The notes under the pieces: model-generated
The model's input: the letters and a program-made list of their open reading frames with translations, nothing else
What the model was told of the DNA's origin: nothing
Database searches by the model: none
Shown here: positions 1 through 7,559 of the stretch, one piece after another
Layout of the letters: each line of letters opens with the position of its first letter
Position numbering within the stretch: the first letter of the stretch is position 1
IMG/VR virus record: IMGVR_UViG_3300020154_000011
Location: 1 to 33,430 of that record
DNA: 33,430 nucleotides
Origin: a virus
Strand: one strand, 5' to 3'
Made by a program: the position numbers and the translations under genes

Positions 1-496
1 TGATCTCGTTCCCGGAGAATCGAACATCACTCTGCCATACCAGAGGCAATGCTGATCCCCCATTGATCTGCATAGTTGTCGGACCTGTATTGGTGTTCGC
101 GGCTTGGAACACCACGCGCGTGAATGCCACAGGCGAGCTGATCTGCGGGATGTTCAAAGAGATGTTATTGACCGACCCCGTATCGACAGCGGCATTGTCG
201 AATGCTTGTGGAGCTGCGGTGATGTTATCAACAGTCCAGATCGGCCGAGTCGGCGGATCAGTATCACCCGGAGGCGAGAGGACGAACTTATATGCCTGCT
301 GCGGATCGATCCATAGCCGACACTCGCCACGGAAGTCGAGAACGATCGGATTCGTGTTCTGAGAGAGCCCGCTCGAATCGGTGTACGTTGCAATCTTCGT
401 GTCTGTGCCTGCCGCATAGGTGAACAGCAAGCCACCGGCGAGCGGACGCCCGTTGTTTGCAAAAAACTTCTGAATTGGTAATGGCGAGAGGTTCAT
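1..496 (-). CDS. tail fibre/spike-like protein, N-terminal part (open at left edge)
   Basis: An ATG at 496-494 overlaps the TGA of the upstream gene as ATGA, and the frame stays open to position 1, giving 165 residues of a longer protein. The N-terminal ~95 residues are clearly paralogous to the neighbouring upstream gene: both share FTYAAGTDTK, an LDFRGE motif, and a YKFV-SPP-DTDPPT-PIWT-DN block. Conserved N-termini joined to divergent C-termini are typical of tail fibres or spikes that share a virion-binding domain, so I infer a receptor-binding or virion-attached fibre. The C-terminal, receptor-specific part lies outside the window. Function is inferred from position at the end of the tail module and from the domain pattern. 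Confidence 0.8.
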   Translation of the reverse strand, partial: MNLSPLPIQKFFANNGRPLAGGLLFTYAAGTDTKIATYTDSSGLSQNTNPIVLDFRGECRLWIDPQQAYKFVLSPPGDTDPPTRPIWTVDNITAAPQAFDNAAVDTGSVNNISLNIPQISSPVAFTRVVFQAANTNTGPTTMQINGGSALPLVWQSDVRFSGNEI

Positions 497-1437
497 AGCT
501 TGTAAGTAATCGACCAGCCGCCAGTAACACCCTTGAGACCTGAACTCGTGAAGCTGGCAGGTCCAGGAACAATATTCGAACCGGACACCCTGAATAGTGC
601 GAACGACAATGTCGTAGACGCTGAAAATGAGCAGGCTGCATAGGTCGCAACGCCGTTATCAAAAACGAGAGCCAAGCTGGGAGCGCGAGGCGTTGACAAT
701 GGCTGACATGCCGCGGGGAATCCGGTCATCTGCATTCCGGTGCCATTCGACGTTCCGATGATTTGTGTCGGTGCGGTCAATGTGCAGAAACCACCGCTCA
801 CAACATAGTCGACCGTGCCAGTGGTTGGAGCGGCCATCCCGCTTAGCGTCGCCTGAAATGTTCCTGTTCCATATGAGATGCTCGAGAGCCTGAACTGTCC
901 GTTGTAATAGACCACCACCGTCACTTGGCCGGCGACAATAACACCCGGCAGCAGCACGCTACCATCCTGTGCACGGATTTGAATCGGCCCGAGGCCGTTT
1001 ACGTTGATCGTGCTCGAGCCTGTATTTGTATTGGCTGGAATCCAGTAGATGACGATGCCATCGGTGTACGAGGTGAAATTGGCCGTGAAGTTGAGCACAT
1101 AGGCATTCGCAATGCCCGTGTCGACACCACCCCAGAGCGTCACCAATTGTGAATCAACGACGTTGTCTATCGTCCAGATCGGAGCCGTTGGCGGGTCCGT
1201 GTCATTCGGGGGCGAGTAAACGAACTTGTAAGCTACGTTGGGGGGTACCCAGATGTTCGCTTCGCCTCGGAAGTCCAGAGTGATAGGATTGAGATTCGCC
1301 GCCCCGTTGACGCTCTGATAGGTATCCAGCTTAGTGTCGGTTCCAGCCGCATAGGTGAACACCTTGTAACCGGCTGCAGGCTGGCCGTTGTTCGTCCAGA
1401 ACTTTTGTTTCAGCACTGGCGCAAGAGAGTTAGCCAT
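493..1437 (-). CDS. tail fibre/spike-like structural protein
   Basis: A 314-residue protein with an ATG preceded by GGAG at seven bases. Residues ~10-95 (FTYAAGTDTK, LDFRGE, the SPP-DTDPPT-PIWT-DN block) match the head-binding-like start of the next gene. The remainder is glycine, threonine and serine rich, low in charge and probably beta-structured, ending in a compact domain from about residue 195. No lysozyme or hydrolase motif is visible. Being last in the virion block and paralogous to the next gene, it is best read as a tail fibre, spike or fibre-associated adhesin. It is not a recognised P22 tailspike; no endorhamnosidase-like region can be picked out. Confidence 0.75.
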   Translation of the reverse strand: MANSLAPVLKQKFWTNNGQPAAGYKVFTYAAGTDTKLDTYQSVNGAANLNPITLDFRGEANIWVPPNVAYKFVYSPPNDTDPPTAPIWTIDNVVDSQLVTLWGGVDTGIANAYVLNFTANFTSYTDGIVIYWIPANTNTGSSTINVNGLGPIQIRAQDGSVLLPGVIVAGQVTVVVYYNGQFRLSSISYGTGTFQATLSGMAAPTTGTVDYVVSGGFCTLTAPTQIIGTSNGTGMQMTGFPAACQPLSTPRAPSLALVFDNGVATYAACSFSASTTLSFALFRVSGSNIVPGPASFTSSGLKGVTGGWSITYKL

Positions 1438-1502
1438 TGAAGGACTCCCCAGCCAATCGATTGATGGTGATCATTCTGGTCATGACAATCGTGCGCGAGG
1501 TC

Positions 1503-3656
1503 TTATGGCCTCTCCTCCTCTCGCTGGTCCGCCGCTGTCGTCGCCGCGCCACCGCGCGCCAACAGGTCGCTAAGCCGCCGGACGTTCGTCTGCCTCGGCT
1601 TTGGTAGCGGCTCAGCCGTAACGCCGGGATTGACGGCCTGGCGGACCGCCTGAACTTCCTTCACCTCCTCACCTGCCTTGGTGGCCACTCGACCGAGCCC
1701 GGTAATCCAGTTCGGCAGCATGGAAGTGAGCGCCTGACCCGTTTCGCTGCGGGCAACATCGCGAACGATGTTTGCAACCTCACCAGCGGTATTTGACGTA
1801 TTCACCCGACTGGCCGCTGGCACTGAGATCAGGTTCTCCGCGACGCGACCCACCCGATACAACTGATCCAGGGTCTTTGGGTTGTCGGCGAATAGCTCCC
1901 TGATGCGCGGGGCGCGGACCGGGTCCTGGAGCATGCGGTTATAGGCAGCCTGGGAGAATTTCCCGGCCTCATCACTGGCGCCGCTGAGTGCCTTGCGCTT
2001 GAGCTCGCCCACCAGGGTGTTCTGGAGAACGGCGACGTTCTCTGCGCCGATCAGCTGCTTGAGACCCTTCAGCTGGGCAACATTTGCGCCTTCGACGAAG
2101 GTCTGGAAGAACTTGTCCGGCTCGCCCTGCTTCGTGCCATCCACAATCGCCTTATATGCCGGGTTCGACTCGATCAGGCCGAAGCGCTGGGCAGCCATTT
2201 GCCGCGCAGCCTTGTACGCATCCATCGACTCCTTACCAATGGCATCATCGATCGGTGCCTCATTGAGCGCCGTGCGCAGCTTGTTGATAGCAAGCTTCGT
2301 TGTGTCATCACTCGATCCCCGCGCCACGCCGCCCCATGCTCGGTCCAGGAACTGGATGGTGTCGACCGTGAGCGGCAGCTTGCCGCTCGTGATGTCGTTG
2401 TACTGGCGTGCAATCGTTTCGGGCAGGTAATCCGCCAGGCTCGTAAGACCTGCTAATTCCGGGTTGCCATTGGTCAGCTGGTTTTTCGCAGCTTCGGCAA
2501 ACCCTTCCGTGCTCACACGAGCAGCCCGGCCGGCTGAGTTTCGAACCTTCGAATAGGCGTCGTTGATCCGATTGCGCAGTTGTTCGTCAATGCCCTGGAT
2601 ATGGCTAATGACGCGCTCGGAGGCGGCATAGGGCGAGGATGCGGCCGACGCTCCCAACTCGTTGAGATTCGCGACCAGCGCTCGATTCTGGGTGGCCAGG
2701 AGATCCGACAGCGGCTCGCCAACGCCACGCTGGCCCGACACACGATGTTCCCAAGCCCATTGCATGGGATCGCGCGAAGCCTGCCCGCGTGTAAGCTGGA
2801 TGGGCACCGGTAGCGCAGCGGCGTCGGCCCGGCGCGTGATCACCTCAGCACTGGGATTCACGCCAGCCCTCAGCGCTTCGCCCACTTCCTGACGAATGGC
2901 CGCGTATACATCCGGGTTGACCTGCGCGTTTCCTGTCGCGGTCTTGGTGACATTCTGCGTGATCTGCTCGGCGGCCTGATCAATTGCCTGTTCGCTCGCG
3001 CTCTTGCCCAAGGCGTTGCGCACCACATTGGCAGCGTACTGGACGGCCGGCTCGAGCAGCTTCACCGCTCCACCCAGCGTGCCGCCTGCACCAGCACCGA
3101 TTACAGCCTGTGTCCCCTTGTCCCAAAGGAAGTTGCCTTCGGTCGCAACCGGCTGAAGCAATGCCTGGAATGCACCGATCTTCGCACCGGCTTTGATGCC
3201 TTCGACCAGCGTCGTCGCTTTGCTTGTCGGCGTGAGCCATGCCGCAGGATTCGCCAATGCGCCCGCCGTACGCCACCAATCGAAGCCTTCACGCCCAGCC
3301 TCCTTTCGGTCTGTCTGATAGTTGCCTTCGCGTTCACGCTGCAATTGATTGAACTCGCCGGTAGAGCGCGGCTCTTCGGCAGCTCGAACAAGATCGTCGG
3401 GCGCGAATGCAGCACTGGCGATGCTGGCACCGGCCTTACGGGCTACATTCATGACCGAATCGGGGAGCACGTTCTGCATCAGCTGTGCAGGGCCGTGGAC
3501 CGTATCGCCAAAGCCCATGCCGGCCGCGCGCTTCCACCAAGGACCCTCTTGCTTGGGCGCCTGGGCTGGCGCGGGCGCAGCCTCATCCGCCAGCAAATCA
3601 TCCAAAGATGCTTTCTGGGATGGATCGTCGGCCAGCAGATCGTCGAGCGCGGCCAT
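1503..3656 (-). CDS. large internal virion / DNA ejection-type protein
   Basis: A 717-residue, alanine-rich and mostly helical protein. It starts with a duplicated acidic motif (ALDDLLADD, then SLDDLLADE, residues ~3-27), a pattern common at the N-terminus of podoviral ejection proteins. The ATG at 3656 overlaps the TAA of the preceding gene by one base. It is the third and longest of three consecutive genes occupying the place of P22 genes 7, 20 and 16, whose products enter the cell with the DNA. A glycine/alanine-rich stretch at residues ~165-200 (AVIGAGAGGTLGGAV) could insert into membrane. By position it is gp16-like; I see no transglycosylase motif. The C-terminus is basic and Ala-rich. 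Confidence 0.7.
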   Translation of the reverse strand: MAALDDLLADDPSQKASLDDLLADEAAPAPAQAPKQEGPWWKRAAGMGFGDTVHGPAQLMQNVLPDSVMNVARKAGASIASAAFAPDDLVRAAEEPRSTGEFNQLQREREGNYQTDRKEAGREGFDWWRTAGALANPAAWLTPTSKATTLVEGIKAGAKIGAFQALLQPVATEGNFLWDKGTQAVIGAGAGGTLGGAVKLLEPAVQYAANVVRNALGKSASEQAIDQAAEQITQNVTKTATGNAQVNPDVYAAIRQEVGEALRAGVNPSAEVITRRADAAALPVPIQLTRGQASRDPMQWAWEHRVSGQRGVGEPLSDLLATQNRALVANLNELGASAASSPYAASERVISHIQGIDEQLRNRINDAYSKVRNSAGRAARVSTEGFAEAAKNQLTNGNPELAGLTSLADYLPETIARQYNDITSGKLPLTVDTIQFLDRAWGGVARGSSDDTTKLAINKLRTALNEAPIDDAIGKESMDAYKAARQMAAQRFGLIESNPAYKAIVDGTKQGEPDKFFQTFVEGANVAQLKGLKQLIGAENVAVLQNTLVGELKRKALSGASDEAGKFSQAAYNRMLQDPVRAPRIRELFADNPKTLDQLYRVGRVAENLISVPAASRVNTSNTAGEVANIVRDVARSETGQALTSMLPNWITGLGRVATKAGEEVKEVQAVRQAVNPGVTAEPLPKPRQTNVRRLSDLLARGGAATTAADQREEERP

Positions 3657-5119
3657 TACTTCATGGCCCCCAATTCACGCAGCGCCTTGAGCTTGTCACG
3701 CAGTGTCGCGCGCTGTTCTGGACTCAGTTTCTTGGCAATTTCCTTCTGTTTGCTCTCGGGCATCGCCTCCAGCTGGAACAGCAACGGGTCATAGGCCTGT
3801 CGCCACTTCGTCTCGAACTCGTGCTGGTTCGTAATCTTGCCTTCGTTCTTCAGCCACTTTTCCTGAGCGTTCCCCTTGGCCTCCATGGCCATCGTCTGAG
3901 CCTTGGCATACTCCAGCACGGCCTGCACAGCGTCGCGTGTGTAGCCAGTGGATGCGTTCTGGCGCGCGATCGACTCGCGGGCCGCATCGGTAGAGGCATT
4001 CGCACCCAGCACGCGAGCGCTATCGGCGGCGATGCGCTCCAGGTATTTGTCGAGCATCTGGAGCTTCGTCGCGTCATCGACTGCCGTGTCAAAGCCAGGC
4101 AAGAATGCAGAGATGGCAGACTCAAAGCTCGCGCGCTTGCGGGCAAAGTCACCACCACCGCCCGTGCTGACGCCTTCGCTGATCTTGAGGGCCTTGTTGA
4201 TCTGGTCAAGTTGCTGAGGCGCAAGAGATGCAGCGATGCGGTTGGCCTCCACATTGCGGAAATTCGATTCAGCCTGCTGCTCGAGTGACTGACGCTCGCC
4301 GGGGCCAAAAGCAGCCGGCCCCTCAATCGGGCGCACCGTCGTGATGTTTCCTCGCGGATCGCGCCGCTGCTCGAACGGATTGCCGAGCTGATCTGTCATC
4401 ACTTGCGACTGCTGGCCCGGCGCGATCGTGAGTGGGATCGATCCGGGCGCTTGCGAGGTTTGCGCGTATGGGTTGACGTTGCGCAGTTCGCTACCGGTGC
4501 TCTGGTACTGCGGAGCCTGCCTGCTCGCCTGATCGCTCGCCGAGGTGGCCTGCAATTGGATGTTCTGCAGAACCTGTCCCATTTTCCCAGGGGGCGCCTT
4601 CATCAGAGGCGCGGCATACGCTTTGACGACGTTCTCTACGTCAGGTCCATACATCGTGATGTACTGACCCAGCATCTGCTCCAGCTTCTGCTTGCCTTCG
4701 GGCGTTCCGTTGACGACATCGGGATCAGATCGAAGCGCGCCGGTCATCTCCGCGAATGACTTCCGCTGTGCATCGGTCAGACTCACCAGCGTCTGCTTTG
4801 CGGCCAGTTGCTGTTGCTTGATCGCTGCGGCCTGCTGCATGGCTTGGGGAAACTGATCACCAGCCGCCTCACGCAACCCGCTATCCATGATCTTGTTCAG
4901 ATCGATGGTCCCGTCATCGCCGGTGAGCTTTGACCAATCGAACGATGCAAGCCCTTCACGCTGGCGCTGAGACTGCTCAGCGGATGCAAGCGCGGTCTTA
5001 TCGGCCTGCACGGCAATGGCCTGACGCTGCATATTCAGCAGCTCAGACAGCTTCCCCATACTGTCCGGCTTGCGACCAGACAGCGGGATAGAGGCATCAA
5101 CTTGCCCGGACTGCGCCAT
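3656..5119 (-). CDS. internal virion / DNA ejection-type protein
   Basis: A 487-residue, Gln/Ala-rich helical protein (many QQ pairs, coiled-coil-like stretches at ~20-120 and ~270-450), with Pro/Gln-rich linkers around residues 195-260. It has no signal peptide or catalytic motif. It lies between the small gp7-like and the large gp16-like proteins and is separated from the former by one base, so by order and composition it corresponds to the middle ejection protein (P22 gp20-like role: release into the envelope ahead of the DNA). Homology is inferred from context and composition rather than from a recognised motif. Confidence 0.65.
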   Translation of the reverse strand: MAQSGQVDASIPLSGRKPDSMGKLSELLNMQRQAIAVQADKTALASAEQSQRQREGLASFDWSKLTGDDGTIDLNKIMDSGLREAAGDQFPQAMQQAAAIKQQQLAAKQTLVSLTDAQRKSFAEMTGALRSDPDVVNGTPEGKQKLEQMLGQYITMYGPDVENVVKAYAAPLMKAPPGKMGQVLQNIQLQATSASDQASRQAPQYQSTGSELRNVNPYAQTSQAPGSIPLTIAPGQQSQVMTDQLGNPFEQRRDPRGNITTVRPIEGPAAFGPGERQSLEQQAESNFRNVEANRIAASLAPQQLDQINKALKISEGVSTGGGGDFARKRASFESAISAFLPGFDTAVDDATKLQMLDKYLERIAADSARVLGANASTDAARESIARQNASTGYTRDAVQAVLEYAKAQTMAMEAKGNAQEKWLKNEGKITNQHEFETKWRQAYDPLLFQLEAMPESKQKEIAKKLSPEQRATLRDKLKALRELGAMK

Positions 5120-5120
5120 G

Positions 5121-6131
5121 TCACGGACCCGTGCCAGGGTTGTTGCGATTCATGTAGGCCCACGCTCCGTAGGCGCCAAGATCACTGAGTGCGCCACCCC
5201 AAGCATTGGCCGCACCGATCTGGCCCGCTGCCGCTGCGTTTGCGCCGCCAACGATGTTCGCGCCGATGTTTCCACCGGTAGCCACGGCCTGATTGCCAAC
5301 CCCTGCCGCTGCGTTCTGCCCCATGCCGGCCATGCTCGTCAGGCGCTGGAAGATGTTTCCTTGCTGCGTCTGGAAGCGGTTGAACGCGTTTCCGTATTCC
5401 TGCGAGGCTGCGCCCTGGTTGTATTCCATGAGCGCTTTGAGTGCGGGGCCCGATAGAGACCCCGACCCAGCTGCAGCAGTGTTCATCACGCCCTGTGCGC
5501 CCTGCTGAAGACGCCACTGATAGCCCGGATCCATGCCAGCCTTGAACTGCTCGGGACCGAATAGCTGCGTCAGGAAGCCGGTGGGTAACCCCGTACTGCC
5601 CTCGGTTGGTAGCTCCCCCGCGCCTGTGCCTTGCGTCGCCTCACCACTGGCATTTGTGCGGGTTCCAGCCAGCTGAGCTGGCGTCGGCATCGTCCAGCCT
5701 GTGTCGTTGATGAATCGGCCGTTCGGGCCTCCCGGGCGTAACGTGCCGATACGCTGACCGCCGTGATGGACTTCGTACCAACCGTTACCGACATCGACCG
5801 TAGTTGTTCCAGGTGGCAAATAGGTGTCGCCTACCAATTGGCCGTTGTTCTCATCCCATTTCGTGCGCTCTTCTGTGCCTGGTGCATTTCCGAGCGCAGT
5901 CTGAGGAGCGATGCCCATCAAGCGGGATAGTTCGGCGTTGGCGCCATAACCACTCTGCATGAATGGCAATTGCTGAGCGCGCGAGATGTCGAACATCTCC
6001 CGGTTCACATCAGCCGCATACGCGGCCCCCTCGCGTTGCGTGCCTGCGGCATCCTTGGCCGCATCGGCTTGTATCGCTGCGGCTCCCAGACCTGCGACGG
6101 CTGCGCCGGCCGCTGCCCACCCGATCGGCAT
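5121..6131 (-). CDS. DNA transfer/ejection protein, P22 gp7-like
   Basis: I place the start at the ATG at 6131, which has GGAGGG seven bases upstream; a longer reading frame would run into the preceding gene. The 336-residue product begins MPIGWAAAGAAVAGLGAAA, an Ala/Gly-rich hydrophobic segment. A helical QADAAKDAAGTQREGAAYA region follows, which is the typical opening of podoviral gp7/gp14-like internal proteins. The C-terminus (residues ~220-325) is again Ala/Gly/Asn rich. Such proteins are packaged in the virion and ejected to form a conduit across the envelope. The gene is followed, after one base, by the second ejection-type gene. Confidence 0.72.
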   Translation of the reverse strand: MPIGWAAAGAAVAGLGAAAIQADAAKDAAGTQREGAAYAADVNREMFDISRAQQLPFMQSGYGANAELSRLMGIAPQTALGNAPGTEERTKWDENNGQLVGDTYLPPGTTTVDVGNGWYEVHHGGQRIGTLRPGGPNGRFINDTGWTMPTPAQLAGTRTNASGEATQGTGAGELPTEGSTGLPTGFLTQLFGPEQFKAGMDPGYQWRLQQGAQGVMNTAAAGSGSLSGPALKALMEYNQGAASQEYGNAFNRFQTQQGNIFQRLTSMAGMGQNAAAGVGNQAVATGGNIGANIVGGANAAAAGQIGAANAWGGALSDLGAYGAWAYMNRNNPGTGP

Positions 6132-6133
6132 CT

Positions 6134-6697
6134 CTATACCCTCCGCTCGGTAAACCGAGTCCGAATGCAGCAAATCATGGTCATGCGCGCGTGCTCGGTT
6201 GGATTCAAAACATGATGCGGTCGCGAATTGTCGAACCAGAAACAGTCGCCCGGCTTTGTTTCGAGCGACTTGTCTTCCACGTAAAAAGCCTGTCCCGGCG
6301 CTGATGCGAGCTGCACCGCGAATTTCTCATAGTGACGCGCGTGCCATCCTCGATCGATGTGCGGATAGCATGTGGCACCCGCCGGCTGTCGAGTGATCAA
6401 CACCATTCCAAGCCGCTCACCCTTTGCCGCGGCCATTACCTGCATCGCAAGGTCATAAGCCGAGGGGATTTGCTCGAGCACATCCCACCACACTGAGTCA
6501 TGCGCTTCGTTGAACGCCTGCCGGTCGCCGGTGAAGTTCTCGCGCGCGTTGTAGCGGACGATGATGTCGTCCATCTCTCGATGCGGTGACTGCGGGTGAT
6601 TAGTCCGCAGGTCGAAGTCATTCCATAGCTCTGGATGCCATGCCAGTTCAGTGACCAGCTGGGTTACATCGAACGTGTACGGCATGAGGCGTAGCAT
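6134..6697 (-). CDS. 2-oxoglutarate/Fe(II) oxygenase, aspartyl/asparaginyl hydroxylase-like
   Basis: The ATG at 6697 overlaps the TGA of the upstream sulfotransferase-like gene (ATGA), giving 187 residues. A jelly-roll core carries the expected ligands: H113-x-D115 in CYPHIDRGW, a distal histidine in SRPHHVLN (H161 or H162), and R171 in ARMTMI placed to bind 2-oxoglutarate. The order YEKFAVQL, F, then GDCFWFDNSRPHH follows the aspartyl/asparaginyl beta-hydroxylase family, which hydroxylates side chains. The substrate is unknown. Its partner gene and its place among tail genes suggest modification of a virion or host molecule. A later internal start (MPYTF, 6685) is possible but lacks the overlap. 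Confidence 0.8.
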   Translation of the reverse strand: MLRLMPYTFDVTQLVTELAWHPELWNDFDLRTNHPQSPHREMDDIIVRYNARENFTGDRQAFNEAHDSVWWDVLEQIPSAYDLAMQVMAAAKGERLGMVLITRQPAGATCYPHIDRGWHARHYEKFAVQLASAPGQAFYVEDKSLETKPGDCFWFDNSRPHHVLNPTEHARMTMICCIRTRFTERRV

Positions 6698-7200
6698 CAG
6701 TGCGCCCTCAACTCGGCCATCAGGCGCGCTGTCGCTGCCTGATTGACGGTGATGCTCTCGTAATGCGGCTGCACGTTGGCCTCGCGAAGCAGCGTCCACC
6801 GCTCGGCATCGAAGGGCTGATCCAGCAAGTATTCATAGATGTACTGAGGACGCTCAAAGAGATCACGCCAGTCCAAGTGCACGCCATTGATTCGGTCCAG
6901 CACCCCGTTCCATTGCTCGCTACACGGCGTCATCCCGATGCGAACCAGCGATGCGTCCACCTCTGCTAAATCCCGATGCAGGATGACTTTGCGGGCCGGA
7001 TGTGCATTTACCCATTCCGGAAACAGTGCAAGGCCGGTGCATGCAACACCAATCCGACGCCGGGACTGAATGCTGTCCAACTGCTCCTTCGACCAGCGCC
7101 ACAACGGATCGTGAAAGCAAAGCGTCGTGTCCGTGGTCAGCCAGTTGCTGGCCCAGGTTGTGCCCGATCTCGGCGCGGCGATGAGCATGAAGTCGATCAT
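6697..7200 (-). CDS. sulfotransferase-family P-loop protein
   Basis: A 167-residue protein. The N-terminal LIAAPRSGTTWASNWL (P-loop PRSGTTW, residues 10-16) is the 5'-phosphosulfate-binding loop of PAPS sulfotransferases. VILHRDLAEVDASL (residues ~72-85) matches the 3'-phosphate-binding RDP-x-S region. It is shorter than typical sulfotransferases (about 250-300 residues), so it is a compact or degenerate member; the Ser in DASL is kept. It is expected to move a sulfuryl group from PAPS to an unknown acceptor. It overlaps the oxygenase gene by ATGA and sits between tail and ejection genes, an unusual place for an enzyme. No strong ribosome site precedes the ATG. Confidence 0.75.
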   Translation of the reverse strand: MIDFMLIAAPRSGTTWASNWLTTDTTLCFHDPLWRWSKEQLDSIQSRRRIGVACTGLALFPEWVNAHPARKVILHRDLAEVDASLVRIGMTPCSEQWNGVLDRINGVHLDWRDLFERPQYIYEYLLDQPFDAERWTLLREANVQPHYESITVNQAATARLMAELRAH

Positions 7201-7202
7201 GG

Positions 7203-7559
7203 CTACATCGGAAAATAGTTAATGGTGGGAGCCACTGAATACGTCACTCGCAATTGATCGCCTCGATCCATCTGGACAAAACCTTCAGTCATGCCAGTGT
7301 CGTACCAATTCGTTCCATCCCTACTGAACTCGATCACAGAAACAGTTCCACCTCCGATGTGAGCTTGGCCGCGAATCACCGCGGTGTATGTCATCGGCGA
7401 TGCGGTGAGCGGGATCACCTCTTCTGGTTGCGGACTGCCCTCAGTCACCGCCAGATAGAGGTTGTAGAAAAAGATGTACCAATCCTTTTGAGCAATCGCC
7501 CCCTGCGCCACGATTGGCGTCTGGTTGCGAGTCATGGCAAAACGGGCGCGAAGGCTCAT
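7203..7559 (-). CDS. small beta-rich virion-module protein, function unknown
   Basis: A 118-residue protein whose ATG overlaps the TGA of the gp10-like gene (ATGA). The sequence is rich in beta-forming residues, with a C-terminal EFSRDGTNWYDTG and a DRGDQLRVTY segment resembling small beta-sandwich or carbohydrate-binding-like folds. There are no catalytic motifs, membrane segments or signal peptide. Being translationally coupled to the tail-neck gene, it is probably a tail or decoration component, but this is inference from position only. Confidence 0.7.
   Translation of the reverse strand: MSLRARFAMTRNQTPIVAQGAIAQKDWYIFFYNLYLAVTEGSPQPEEVIPLTASPMTYTAVIRGQAHIGGGTVSVIEFSRDGTNWYDTGMTEGFVQMDRGDQLRVTYSVAPTINYFPM

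Noticed and set aside
1-1437. Diversity-generating retroelement (template/variable repeat) in the tail-fibre pair
   Set aside because: The two genes share conserved N-termini, not a variable C-terminal repeat, and no reverse transcriptase is present in the window.
3485-4288. 267-codon rightward frame opposite the ejection genes
   Set aside because: Antisense shadow crossing the junction of two coupled genes; Leu/Arg-rich with no motif.
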